From: Thioclava dalianensis
Lineage (GTDB): Bacteria; Pseudomonadota; Alphaproteobacteria; Rhodobacterales; Rhodobacteraceae
Assembly (NCBI RefSeq): GCF_000715505.1
Contig: NZ_JHEH01000006.1
Location: 62,001-126,000, forward strand
DNA: 64,000 nucleotides
Reading direction: 5' to 3'
In this document: one piece after another, positions 25,940 to 33,991 of the stretch
Layout: each line of letters begins with the position of its first letter
Position numbering within the stretch: the first letter of the stretch is position 1
Translations under genes and position numbers: made by a program
Notes under the pieces: generated by a model
What the model saw: only the letters and a program-made list of their open reading frames with translations
What the model was told of the DNA's origin: nothing
Databases searched by the model: none

Positions 25940-26530
25940 ATGACCATCAAGCAATCCGTCTATTCTGCGGCGGCACTCGCCTTCCTGCCGCGAGGCACGC
26001 CGGATGAGGTGGTTCGGGCCTACACCAAAGCCTTCGACGCCGTGCGCAACCGCCCGGACTTCAAGCAGATCGCGAAACAGCAGGTTGGCGATTGCGAGGT
26101 ATTTGTCGGCGAGGGTGCCAAGCGGGCCACGAAAGAAGGCACGACAGTGTCTCCTGAGGCCAAAGCCTATGTGACCAACTGGCTGTCCGTGCGCTGCTCG
26201 CTGATCGGCGTCGTTGTCGGCGTGATCCCGGGGCTGGGTGGCTCGGTCGTTGGTTGGATCGCCTATGGGCATGCCGTCCAGACCACCAAGGACAAGTCGA
26301 ATTTCGGCAAAGGCTAAATCCGCGGCGTGATCGGGCCGGAAAACGCGAACAACGCCAAAGAGGGCGGCAGGCTGCTTCCGACGCTGCTGTTCGGTCTTCC
26401 GGGTTCGGGCTCGATGGCGATCTTCATCGGCGCGCTGGCCCTGCTGTGCATCGCAGCCTCGGGCTGCGTCAGGCGAAATCGATCATGGCCGAGGGCGATG
26501 TGGAGTCCGGCTCCAAGCGCGCCCGGCTGA
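25940..26530 (+). pseudogene. Fused remnants of tctC and tctA
   Basis: An open frame (25940-26317) joins three pieces: a TctC signal peptide (MTIKQSVYSAAALAFL), the TctC C-terminus (GTPDEVVRAYTKAFDAVRNR through SPEAKAYVTNW) and a middle piece of TctA (GVIPGLGGSVVGWIAYGHAV). The frame ends at TAA 26315-26317, but the TctA sequence continues in the same frame (IRGVIGPENANNAKEGG, LLFGLPGSGSMAIFIGALAL) to about 26460. tctB and most of tctC are gone. The in-frame joins make it look like a gene to an ORF caller; it is best read as a chain of deletions. Confidence 0.8.
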
Positions 26531-26883
26531 TCTTCCTGCTGGTGATCGCGCGGGCACAGGATTTCGGTCTGACGGGCTATGAGAGCGCGGCAGAGCTTGA
26601 CGCAAACACCGCATTTCTCGCGTGCATGGAGGTCGCGCGTCTCAAGGCGGGCGCGGCCATGGGCATTGGCGATGTGACGAAATCGGTCACGCCGAAATTC
26701 GGTCTGCTCGCGCCCGCGAAGGCCGGCAGCACCATCGCGACGCGCTATTTCATGCCGTGGAACACGCATCCGTCGTTGGCGGTCACCGGGTCGCAATGTC
26801 TTGCCTCCTGCGCGCTGACGCCCGGCACGGTGACCGCTGAGGTGCTTGCGCGCAGGCAAATTCCCGTCCTGTTGTCGCATTGA
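26470..26883 (+). pseudogene. C-terminal remnant of a PrpF/4-oxalomesaconate tautomerase-like isomerase
   Basis: This frame reads ARAQDFGLTGYESAAELDAN, then LKAGAAMGIGDVTKSVTPKFGLLAPAKAG, then ATRYFMPWNTHPSLAVTGSQCLASCALTPGT, and ends at a TGA at 26881-26883. These are C-terminal blocks of the PrpF family (methylaconitate/oxalomesaconate isomerases). The N-terminal half is absent and the sequence is joined directly to tctA debris. The family commonly neighbours tct importers, consistent with a lost tricarboxylate or aromatic-acid locus. Confidence 0.65.
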
Positions 26884-26890
26884 GAAGCCC

Positions 26891-27052
26891 ATGACCCATT
26901 TCAAGAAACTGAGCCGCGCCCGTCAGAATCTGGAGGATACTCGCAAAGAGATCGTCGCGAAGATCGCCGAGGACGAAGGCAAAACGCCCGAACTTGCGCT
27001 TCTGCATGAACGTGTTAGCAAGGCGATCAAAGCGTTTCACGGACAAGGATAG
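26891..27052 (+). CDS. Small hypothetical protein (53 residues)
   Basis: The frame opens MTHFKKLSRARQNLEDTRKE and is charged and helical throughout, with no membrane segment. It ends six bases before the GTG of the dehydrogenase, so it may be co-transcribed or be a translated leader. I do not recognise a family. It could also be a remnant left by the decay that affects its left flank, but its composition looks protein-like and it has no internal disruption. Confidence 0.4.
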   Translation: MTHFKKLSRARQNLEDTRKEIVAKIAEDEGKTPELALLHERVSKAIKAFHGQG

Positions 27053-27057
27053 GTGCA

Positions 27058-28032
27058 GTGAAAGTCCATATTCTTGACGACTGGTTCGATACGCTGCGGT
27101 ACTTGCCTTGTTTCAAGATTTTGGACGGCCACGATGTCACGGTCTGGACCGATCACGAGCCCGATGAGGCGGCACTTGCGGGCAGGCTCGCGGATGCGGA
27201 TTGCGTGGTGCTCTTTCGGGAACGCACGAAAATCACCCGCGGCTTGCTGGAGCGACTGCCCAAGCTGCGGCTGATTTCTCAGCGGGGCACATGGCCGCAT
27301 GTCGATGTGGAGGCCTGCAGCGCGCGTGGTGTTTTGCTGTGCTCGAACACGGGCGGGGATGGCGCGAATTGCGCAGCCGCCGAGCTGAGTTTCGCGCTGA
27401 TGCTGGCCGCAATGCGTCAGCTTCCGCAGCAGATGGCCAGCGTCAAATCCGGCAATTGGCAGATGGGCGTCGGGCGCGGCCTGCGGGGGCGGGTACTCGG
27501 CCTTTACGGATACGGACGGATCGGGCGTGCCTTGGCTGACTACGCCCGGGCCTTCGGGATGGAGGTCATCTGGTGGGCGTCAGAGGCCGGGCGCGCACGT
27601 GCCTTGGCCGATGGGGCGAACGTTGCCGAGAGCCGCGCGGCCTTCTTTGCGCAAAGCGACATTGTCTCGCTGCATCTGCGTTTGACGCCCGAGACCCGTG
27701 GGATCGTGACAGCCGAAGATCTCGCGCAGATGTCGCCGCGCTCCGTGCTGGTGAACACCTCGCGGGCGGGGCTGATCGCGCCGGGCGTGTTGCTGGAGGC
27801 GCTCAAGGCCGGACGCCCCGGGCAGGCGGCGGTGGATGTCTTTGATCGCGAGCCCGAGACCAATGCAGCCGACCCGCTGCTTGCGCATCCAAACCTCATA
27901 GCCACGCCCCATATCGGCTATGTGACCGAGGATGAGTTCGACAAGCAGTTCTCCGATATCTTCGCGCAGGTGAAGGCCTATGCCGAGGGTGCGCCGATCC
28001 ACATGGTCAACCCGTCCGCCGCTGCGCGATGA
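27058..28032 (+). CDS. D-2-hydroxyacid dehydrogenase (NAD-dependent) family protein
   Basis: The 324-residue protein starts at a GTG. It has the family NAD site GLYGYGRIGRALADYARAFG, the RAGLI arginine segment (VNTSRAGLIAPGVLLEALK), a Glu in DREPE and the catalytic His in TPHIGYVT. These are the residues expected for a functional enzyme reducing 2-keto acids or oxidising D-2-hydroxy acids. It is the only clearly intact enzyme between the decayed tct/prpF remnants and the frameshifted permease. Its 3' end overlaps the permease pseudogene by 26 bases. The substrate cannot be read. Confidence 0.88.
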   Translation: MKVHILDDWFDTLRYLPCFKILDGHDVTVWTDHEPDEAALAGRLADADCVVLFRERTKITRGLLERLPKLRLISQRGTWPHVDVEACSARGVLLCSNTGGDGANCAAAELSFALMLAAMRQLPQQMASVKSGNWQMGVGRGLRGRVLGLYGYGRIGRALADYARAFGMEVIWWASEAGRARALADGANVAESRAAFFAQSDIVSLHLRLTPETRGIVTAEDLAQMSPRSVLVNTSRAGLIAPGVLLEALKAGRPGQAAVDVFDREPETNAADPLLAHPNLIATPHIGYVTEDEFDKQFSDIFAQVKAYAEGAPIHMVNPSAAAR

Positions 28033-28607
28033 CCTTCGCCACCACGGGCGCGCCAACGATCACGAGCAAGATGCGCGTCAGGTGGTGGGTGATGACAAAG
28101 CCCAGATCTGCCCCTGTGACAATCGCAAGCACCGTCATCTCCGCCTGACCGCCGGGGGCAAAGGCCAGAAAGGCGGGCACGCGCTCGCCCAGTCCCAAGA
28201 CGGTCACCAAACCGGAAAACCCGGCAGCCAGTACGGCCAGCACCGGCGCATAGGCAATGCCTGCCGACACGATGCGGCTCTTTCCAAGTCACGCCGAGGA
28301 AATGCACGCCGATTCCGCAGCCGATGAAGACTTGCGCCGCGAGGGTCGCCTCGGCAGGCGGGCGGAAATGGATGATGCCCGGGAGCGAGAGCGTCGCCGT
28401 CACGATCATCGAAGCCCCGACCGCCACCCCAAGGATCGTGCGTGCGCCGACGGAGATCCTGCCGAAACTCTGTAGTGGCAGATGCGCCAGCGCGCCTGCG
28501 AGGCAAAACGCCATCGCGCCGAAGAGGAGGAGCAGCGGCAGGTCCAGCGCCCAGGAAAGCGCGGTGCCCGCGGCGGCCCACACAAAGGTCAGGCCGCGCC
28601 GTTGCAT
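28007..28607 (-). pseudogene. AbrB/YbiH-type membrane permease disrupted by a frameshift
   Basis: The first frame (from about 28607) has hydrophobic AbrB-like segments (LDLPLLLLFGAMAFCLAGAL, ILGVAVGASMIVTATLSL, CGIGVHFLGVTW). Near 28290 the reading continues in another frame: KSRIVSAGIAYAPVLAVLAA, then FAPGGQAEMTVLAIVTGADL, ending at a TGA at 28007-28009. FAPGGxAEM and the following TGADLGFV are the family signature. The total is about 200 residues against a usual 350, so an internal deletion is likely as well. A single-base sequencing error could explain the frameshift alone but not the length. Confidence 0.65.
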
Positions 28608-28671
28608 GGCACCCGCGAATATGTGTCTGCGCCAACTGGCCTCCTCTTCGTCTTGACGACTCTTGCATGCA

Positions 28672-28693
28672 ATTGTATCCAATGGGATACAAT
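28672..28693. promoter_or_regulatory. Palindromic GntR-type operator between gntR-tcuAB and the abrB pseudogene
   Basis: ATTGTATCC and GGATACAAT are perfect reverse complements around AATG. The site sits 18 bases before the GntR start and in the divergent promoter region. TTGTAT-type palindromes are typical FCD-subfamily GntR operators, so autorepression is likely. Confidence 0.6.
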
Positions 28694-28711
28694 ATGGATG
28701 CGGAGAGCAAA

Positions 28712-29395
28712 ATGGCGAATGAAGATGGCAGCACGCCGCAGGGAAACACGGCCTATGACCGTCTGCTGACCGAATTGCGCGAAGGGCGTCTCAACCCGGG
28801 CGATCGCTTGCGGGAAACCGAGCTGGCCGAGCGTTTGGGCATGTCGCGCACTCCCGTTCGCGAAGCGATCCGCAAGCTTGAGGCGGATAACATCGTCAGC
28901 CATGTCGCGCGGCAGGGCGCCACGATCCGCAGGCTCGACTATGCCGAGGTCATGGAGCTTTACGAGATGCGCGCCGTGCTCGAAGGCACCGCCGCGCGGC
29001 TGGCCGCGCGGGCTGCCTCGGATATCGAGATCGAGGAGTTGATCGAGATGAACCAGCAAATGGCCAAGCTGGGCAGTGCCCCCGAGGCCTTCATCCTGAA
29101 CCGGCAATTCCACGCGGCCCTTCTGGATGCGGCCAAGAACCGGTTTCTCGCCCGGTCCATCCACACGCTGCAAAAGGCGCTCATGATCCTCGGCCCGACG
29201 ACGCTGACCGAGCCGGACCGTGCAGAAAAGGCGGTCGAGGAGCATTTCGGCATACTCGATGCGATCAAGGCGCGTGACGGCGCGCTCGCCGAGGCCGCGA
29301 TGCGCGCGCATATCGAGGCGGCGCAGCGGGTGCGCGTGCGCGCGCTGCGCTCTGAGCCCGGCCAGACCCCGAGCTATGACGGAGATCTGCTGTGA
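28712..29395 (+). CDS. GntR family (FCD subfamily) transcriptional regulator
   Basis: The 227-residue protein has the GntR winged HTH (GDRLRETELAERLGMSRTPVREAIRKLEAD) and an all-helical FCD effector domain with its metal-binding pattern (YEMRAVLEG, NRQFHAALLDAAKN, HFGILDAI). The ATG at 28712 was chosen because it has GGAG upstream and the earlier in-frame ATGs (28682, 28694) lie within or against the palindromic operator. It is followed by tcuA with a GTGA overlap, so regulator and enzymes form one operon. Confidence 0.88.
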   Translation: MANEDGSTPQGNTAYDRLLTELREGRLNPGDRLRETELAERLGMSRTPVREAIRKLEADNIVSHVARQGATIRRLDYAEVMELYEMRAVLEGTAARLAARAASDIEIEELIEMNQQMAKLGSAPEAFILNRQFHAALLDAAKNRFLARSIHTLQKALMILGPTTLTEPDRAEKAVEEHFGILDAIKARDGALAEAAMRAHIEAAQRVRVRALRSEPGQTPSYDGDLL

Positions 29396-30786
29396 AAACT
29401 GTTTCACCGCAACCCGATATTGCGGTCATTGGCGGCGGGAATGCGGCGCTTTGTGCGGCGATTGCGGCCGCCGAGGCCGGGGCGCGCGTGGTGATTCTGG
29501 AAACCGCGCCCAAGCCCTACCGGGGCGGAAATTCCCGCCACACGCGCAATTTTCGCTGCATGCATCGTGGCCCGCTGGGTCCGCTCACGGATAGCTACAC
29601 CGAGGAGGAATATCTCGCCGATCTGATGAAGGTCACCGGCAGCAAGACCGATGAGGGGCTGGCGCGGCTTGCGATCCGAAGCTCTGAGGCGTGCCTGCCT
29701 TGGATGGAGGCGCATGGCGTGCGCTTTCAGCCCTCGCTCTCGGGCACGCTGTCGCTTGCGCGGACCAATGCGTTCTTTCTGGGCGGCGGCAAGGGGTTGG
29801 TGAATGCCTATTACCGCACGGCAGAGGCGCTTGGGGTTCAGGTCGAATATGAAGCCGCTGTCACCCATCTGGAGATCGACGACGATCGCGTCACGCATAT
29901 CGAGTACACGCAGACTGGCGAGACGCGGCGTATCAACCCGAAATCGGTCGTGGTCGCTTCGGGCGGCTTTCAGGCCGATACCGATTGGCTCGCGCGCGCA
30001 TGGGGGCCAGCTGCGAAGAACTTCCTGATCCGGGGCACGCCCTACAATCGCGGAATCGTCTTGGCCGATCTGCTGGGGCAGGGCGTCGAACAGGTGGGCG
30101 ATCCGACCCAATGCCACGCGGTCGCCATCGATGGGCGCGCGCCGAAATTCGACGGCGGTATCGTCACGCGGCTCGATTGCGTGCCGTTCTCCATCGTCGT
30201 GAACAAGAACGGCGAACGCTTCTATGACGAGGGGGAGGATGTCTGGCCAAAGCGCTATGCGATCTGGGGTCGCCTCGTTGCGGCGCAGCCCGATCAGGTG
30301 GGCTATGTCATCATCGACGCGAAATCGCTTGAGCTGTTCATGCCCTCGGTCTTTCCGCCGATCAAATCCGAGACGCTCGAAGGTCTGGCGGTCGAGATGG
30401 GGCTGCCCCCTGCGGCTTTGACCAAGACCGTGGCCGAGTTCAACGCCGCCTGCGGCGACACGTCGGGGTTTCATCCGACCGAGCTCGATGGCGTGTCCAC
30501 CACCGGGATCACCCCGCCCAAGACCAACTGGGCGCGCCCGATCACCGACCCCCCATTCTACGGATACTCGCTGCGCACCGGCGTGACCTTCACCTATCTG
30601 GGCCTGAAGGTCGACGCGCGCGCGCAATGCTCCATTGGAGATCGCCCGGTCTCGAACCTTTGGGCCGCGGGCGAAACCATGGCCGGGTCGATCTTGGGTC
30701 AGGGGTATCTCGCGGGGTTCGGCATGACGATCGGCACTGTTTTCGGACGTATCGCAGGCAAAGAGGCCGCCGCCCATGCAAACTGA
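29392..30786 (+). CDS. tcuA: FAD-dependent tricarballylate dehydrogenase (TcuA)
   Basis: The 464-residue flavoprotein belongs to the fumarate reductase/succinate dehydrogenase flavoprotein family. It has an FAD site (VIGGGNAALCAAIAAAEAGA), RGGNSRHTRNFRC, VVASGGFQAD and a C-terminal AAGETMAGSILGQGYLAGFG block. Together with the adjacent TcuB this matches TcuA, which oxidises tricarballylate to cis-aconitate. The start is a GTG overlapping the GntR stop, with a one-base frame shift typical of coupled genes. Electrons should pass from its FAD through TcuB to the membrane. Confidence 0.88.
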   Translation: MKTVSPQPDIAVIGGGNAALCAAIAAAEAGARVVILETAPKPYRGGNSRHTRNFRCMHRGPLGPLTDSYTEEEYLADLMKVTGSKTDEGLARLAIRSSEACLPWMEAHGVRFQPSLSGTLSLARTNAFFLGGGKGLVNAYYRTAEALGVQVEYEAAVTHLEIDDDRVTHIEYTQTGETRRINPKSVVVASGGFQADTDWLARAWGPAAKNFLIRGTPYNRGIVLADLLGQGVEQVGDPTQCHAVAIDGRAPKFDGGIVTRLDCVPFSIVVNKNGERFYDEGEDVWPKRYAIWGRLVAAQPDQVGYVIIDAKSLELFMPSVFPPIKSETLEGLAVEMGLPPAALTKTVAEFNAACGDTSGFHPTELDGVSTTGITPPKTNWARPITDPPFYGYSLRTGVTFTYLGLKVDARAQCSIGDRPVSNLWAAGETMAGSILGQGYLAGFGMTIGTVFGRIAGKEAAAHAN

Positions 30787-31840
30787 ATTTCTTGAAGAGG
30801 CGCGCCGTCAGGCCGAGATCTGCAACGCGTGCCGCTATTGCGAAGGCTATTGTTCGGTCTTCCCCGCGCTCCATGCCGAGCGCGCCTTCAGCGATGGCGA
30901 TCTGACGCAGCTTGCCAATCTGTGCCACAACTGCCGCGGCTGCTATTACGCCTGCCAATATACGGCGCCGCATGAGTTTGCCCTCAATCTGCCGCAGGCG
31001 CTGGCGAATGTACGGCAGGACAGCTGGGAAGAGTTTGCCTTTCCGCGCGCGGCCGCGCACGTCTTCCAGAAAAGCGGGCTGCGCATCGCGCTCGCGACCG
31101 TGCTGGGCTTTGCGCTGCTGATCTTGGCCATGCGGGCGATTGCGAGTGCGGGCGGCAACGGTTTTTACGCGGTGATGGCGCATAACACGATGGTGGCGAT
31201 CTTTCTCCCGGCCTTCCTGTTCCCGCTTCTCAGCATTGCAATCAGCTTGCGGCGTTATTGGCGGGCCGTCGGGGCAGGCCCGCTGCGGATCTCTGATCTG
31301 CGGGCGGGCTTTGCGGCTGCGGCGAATATGCGCGATCTCAAGGGGGGGCATGGCGATGGGTGCAATTTCGAGGACGAGGACCGTTTTTCCCACGCCCGCA
31401 GGTTCGCGCATCAGGCGGTGATGTATGGCTTTCTGCTCTGTTTCGCCGCCACGAGCGTGGCCACTCTGATGCATTATGTGCTGGGCATGTCCGCGCCTTA
31501 CCCGTTCTGGTCGCTGCCGAAGCTCTTTGGGGTGTCAGGCGGCGTGCTTCTGAGCCTGGGTTGCATCGAGATGATCCGGCTGAAGCTGAAAGCCGACCCA
31601 AAGCTTGGTGCCTCGGGCGCGACGAGCGGCGAGCTTGGCTTTGTCGCTTTGCTGGGCTTCGTGAGCCTGAGCGGCTTGGCGCTTTATGCGCTTGGTCAAA
31701 CCGTGCTAATGCCGAGCCTGCTCGCTCTGCATCTCGGGGCTGTGCTCGCGTTCTTCCTGCTGACGCCGTTTTCCAAGATGGTCCACGGCTTCTATCGCCT
31801 CGCGGCACTGGTAGCTGATGCGCAAAAGAAAAAGGGCTGA
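30776..31840 (+). CDS. tcuB: Membrane Fe-S electron carrier TcuB (tricarballylate/citrate utilization protein B)
   Basis: The 354-residue protein has two cysteine clusters at its N-terminus (CNACRYCEGYC and CHNCRGCYYAC), as expected for two [4Fe-4S] centres. A membrane domain of about six helices with conserved histidines follows, a likely haem b site. TcuB reoxidises the TcuA flavin and feeds electrons to the quinone pool. It overlaps the tcuA stop by 11 bases. A rho-independent terminator about 110 bases downstream ends the operon. Confidence 0.88.
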   Translation: MQTEFLEEARRQAEICNACRYCEGYCSVFPALHAERAFSDGDLTQLANLCHNCRGCYYACQYTAPHEFALNLPQALANVRQDSWEEFAFPRAAAHVFQKSGLRIALATVLGFALLILAMRAIASAGGNGFYAVMAHNTMVAIFLPAFLFPLLSIAISLRRYWRAVGAGPLRISDLRAGFAAAANMRDLKGGHGDGCNFEDEDRFSHARRFAHQAVMYGFLLCFAATSVATLMHYVLGMSAPYPFWSLPKLFGVSGGVLLSLGCIEMIRLKLKADPKLGASGATSGELGFVALLGFVSLSGLALYALGQTVLMPSLLALHLGAVLAFFLLTPFSKMVHGFYRLAALVADAQKKKG

Positions 31841-31947
31841 CGGGCGCGCTCGGCGCCTGTATCCTCGCCTGATGGAACACGTGATCGCCACCGCAAACAT
31901 CTGGTGGCCGGCCAGCTTATAGGCGGCCGGACGTTTCATGCGAGTTG

Positions 31948-31974
31948 GGCCGCCGCGAAGGCGGCCTTTGTTTT
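31948..31974 (+). terminator. Rho-independent terminator downstream of tcuB
   Basis: GGCCGCC pairs with GGCGGCC around GCGAA, followed by TTTGTTTT. Confidence 0.7.
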
Positions 31975-31977
31975 CCA

Positions 31978-32323
31978 GCTTCCTGCGTGCGCGGCTGGAG
32001 TTGCAAGACAGCCATGAGACTTATCTGCTTCTGGCCGATCTGTTGCCCGAGGCGCAGGCGATCATCCCGCGTGCGGGCCGTCTGCCCGGCGTCGATGGAA
32101 AGGCCAAAATGTCGAAATCGGGGGGAAATGCGATTCCGCTTTCGGCAACCCCCGATCAGATCTCGGCGGCGGTGCGCGCGATGGTTACTGATCCGGCGCA
32201 GCGCTTGCTCAGGACCCGGGCTTAGTGCGCGACGTGATACGGGCGGGCACGGAACGTGCGCGAGAGGTGACGGATGCGACGAAAGCGGAGGTGGTCGAGG
32301 GGCTTGGTTTGTTCACGCTATGA
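31978..32323 (+). pseudogene. Fragment of tryptophanyl-tRNA synthetase (trpS)
   Basis: The frame reads PEAQAIIPRAGRLPGVDGKA, then the class I synthetase KMSKS motif and SGGNAIPLSATPDQISAAVRAMVTDP, and stops at TAG 32223-32225. Directly afterwards, in another frame, the TrpS C-terminus reads VRDVIRAGTERAREVTDATK and ends GLGLFTL at TGA 32321-32323. The N-terminal half with the HIGH motif and about 60 residues between the two pieces are missing. It is a dead partial copy, probably of a second trpS. Confidence 0.8.
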
Positions 32324-32623
32324 CGCCTGACCGGTGCGGTCGAACCAGACCAGATGACGCGTATCTTTCCCAAGATCGAGGAGGGCAGGCTCTTCGAGGC
32401 TTTCTGACGTCTTGGCGCAGTTGGCTAGGTCTCGGTGTTGCACGGTTGCTTCCTTTTCAGGACAACGCAACGGTGGGGATGCAGTCGACAGATCCCAGTC
32501 GCGGATCTCCGAGGGCTCGTTCATCCGCGTCCGCTTTGGGACATCGCGTTGCGTCGCAGTTCGTCGCGGAAGAGACGCTCGCCGCCGAAAAAGCGGAGAC
32601 GGGCTATTTCTGGGTGTCCGGGT
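32324..32623. other. 300-base gap with no gene recognised
   Basis: Between the trpS fragment and the GntR gene no frame shows a start with ribosome site and family-like sequence. A short stretch near 32410 resembles a tRNA D-arm but no cloverleaf can be completed. Confidence 0.5.
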
Positions 32624-33187
32624 TTAGTTAAGCCGCTGAAGGTGGCGCGTCAGAATCGCGGCTGCCGACGTGGCGTCTTGGCGCCGGATCGCGCTCATGA
32701 TCCCATGGTGGTCCTTGTCGATCCGAGGCCGCCAGCGCGCTCGGTAGTGGACCAGGATATAGCGTGCCGCGAGGTTCTGCATATTCTCGACCGATTCAAG
32801 CAGGCGTGGCATTTCACAGGCCTCGTAGATCTTGATATGGAACGCGCGGTTCTGCTCTTCCCAGTCGTAGATATTGGAGGCCTGATCGCAGGCTTGGCGC
32901 AACTCGTCTGCCTGACGCACCTGCGTTGGCGTCAGATTGGGCACCGAATGCAGGAGCGTGAGCGGTTCGAGCGCCAGTCGCATCAGTTTCAGCTCGCGTT
33001 GGGCCAGCGGATCGAGCGGAGCGACGTGAACCCCCTTGTTGGGTCGCGATACCACGAGCCCGCGCGCGGAAAGTCTGAGCAGGGCTTCGCGTACCGGGAC
33101 ATGGCTCACGTTGAACTCGGCGGCGACATAGTCCTGCCGCAGCCGTTCGCCTGCGATCAACTCGCCACGAATGATGCGGCGGGCCAA
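32624..33187 (-). CDS. bioR: GntR family regulator at the end of the biotin operon (BioR candidate)
   Basis: The protein has a GntR winged HTH (AGERLRQDYVAAEFNVSHVPVREALLRL) and an FCD-type helical domain (NRAFHIKIYEACEMPRLLESV). It directly follows bioC on the same strand. In many alphaproteobacteria the biotin regulator BioR is a GntR protein encoded with bio genes, so this is the natural candidate. The start is unclear: the coding sequence extends back to the bioC stop at 33230 with no ATG or GTG. The coordinates use the TTG at 33187, but the first HTH helix (PTPELIADELARRI) needs upstream codons, so a rare start (ATT near 33226 or CTG at 33202) or a frame artefact is possible. Confidence 0.7.
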   Translation of the reverse strand: MARRIIRGELIAGERLRQDYVAAEFNVSHVPVREALLRLSARGLVVSRPNKGVHVAPLDPLAQRELKLMRLALEPLTLLHSVPNLTPTQVRQADELRQACDQASNIYDWEEQNRAFHIKIYEACEMPRLLESVENMQNLAARYILVHYRARWRPRIDKDHHGIMSAIRRQDATSAAAILTRHLQRLN

Positions 33188-33229
33188 TTCATCTGCGATC
33201 AGTTCGGGCGTGGGCGAGGCGGGAATGGT

Positions 33230-33991
33230 TCAGGCTTTCGAGGGGGGCGCGCTGGCCGAAGGTCCGGGCTTGCGGGCAATACAACACGACGGGCGATAGG
33301 TCAAAGTTACAGGTCCCTGACGATCCATCCGTTTCATCAGGTGACGCAGGCGCGGCACCGACAGTTGCCCGCCCATCAAACCGTTGACGCCGGTCGCACG
33401 TAGATGCCCGAACAGGGCCCGCGCATCGGCGAATTCGAGGCGGATGGTCTCATCCCACGCAGCGATCACCTCCATCTTCCGAGGCATGTCATGGCACAGC
33501 CCTATTGCGTCGCGATAGGAGGGGGCGCCAGCGGCAAGTCCCAGTCGCGCGAGTTCCGGGAAATTCCCCGGGCCGAAACTGGTCACGGCGACGAGCCCGC
33601 CGGGGACGAGGTTTTCTGCCGCCTTGTCAAGCAGATCGCGCGGTGCGCCCAGCCATTGGAGCATTGAGGCAGAGGCAACCAGATCGAGCCGCTCCGGCCA
33701 GTCGATCTCTGTTGCATCGCCCCTGAGGGCGTGGACCCGCGTCTGCTCTGGCCATTGCAGGTCGGGCAGCGGCGCTGCGAGGTCGTTGAGCCAGATCTCC
33801 TTTGGCGTCAACGGCAGGAGGTGGCGGGTCAGAAAGCCGGTGCCATGACCAAGTTCGATCACGCGAGGCTTTGGGGGCATGATGGGATTGAGGCGTTCGC
33901 TCAGCCGTGCCGCGATCTGCGCCTGCACCGAAGCGGCCTCGTCATAGCTTGCCAGATGGCGCGAGAAGCCTGCGGCGATGCGCTCTTTCAT
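33230..33991 (-). CDS. bioC: Malonyl-ACP O-methyltransferase BioC
   Basis: The 253-residue protein opens MKERIAAGFSRHLASYDEAA, the BioC start pattern. It has a SAM-binding Rossmann motif (VIELGHGTGFLTRHLL) and SASMLQWLGAPRDLL, and carries the C-terminal LRATGVNGL segment of the family. It methylates malonyl-ACP so that fatty-acid enzymes can build the pimeloyl chain. Its ATG overlaps the bioG stop by 4 bases. The last 15 residues are a low-complexity Ser/Pro tail. Confidence 0.88.
   Translation of the reverse strand: MKERIAAGFSRHLASYDEAASVQAQIAARLSERLNPIMPPKPRVIELGHGTGFLTRHLLPLTPKEIWLNDLAAPLPDLQWPEQTRVHALRGDATEIDWPERLDLVASASMLQWLGAPRDLLDKAAENLVPGGLVAVTSFGPGNFPELARLGLAAGAPSYRDAIGLCHDMPRKMEVIAAWDETIRLEFADARALFGHLRATGVNGLMGGQLSVPRLRHLMKRMDRQGPVTLTYRPSCCIARKPGPSASAPPSKA

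Noticed and set aside
24333-28607. Insertion sequence or genomic island as cause of the decayed region
   Set aside because: No transposase, terminal inverted repeats, direct repeats or tRNA attachment site were seen; the damage looks like serial small deletions.
32410-32440. Stretch resembling a tRNA D-arm (GGCGCAGTTGGCTAG)
   Set aside because: No matching acceptor stem, anticodon arm or T-arm could be completed around it.
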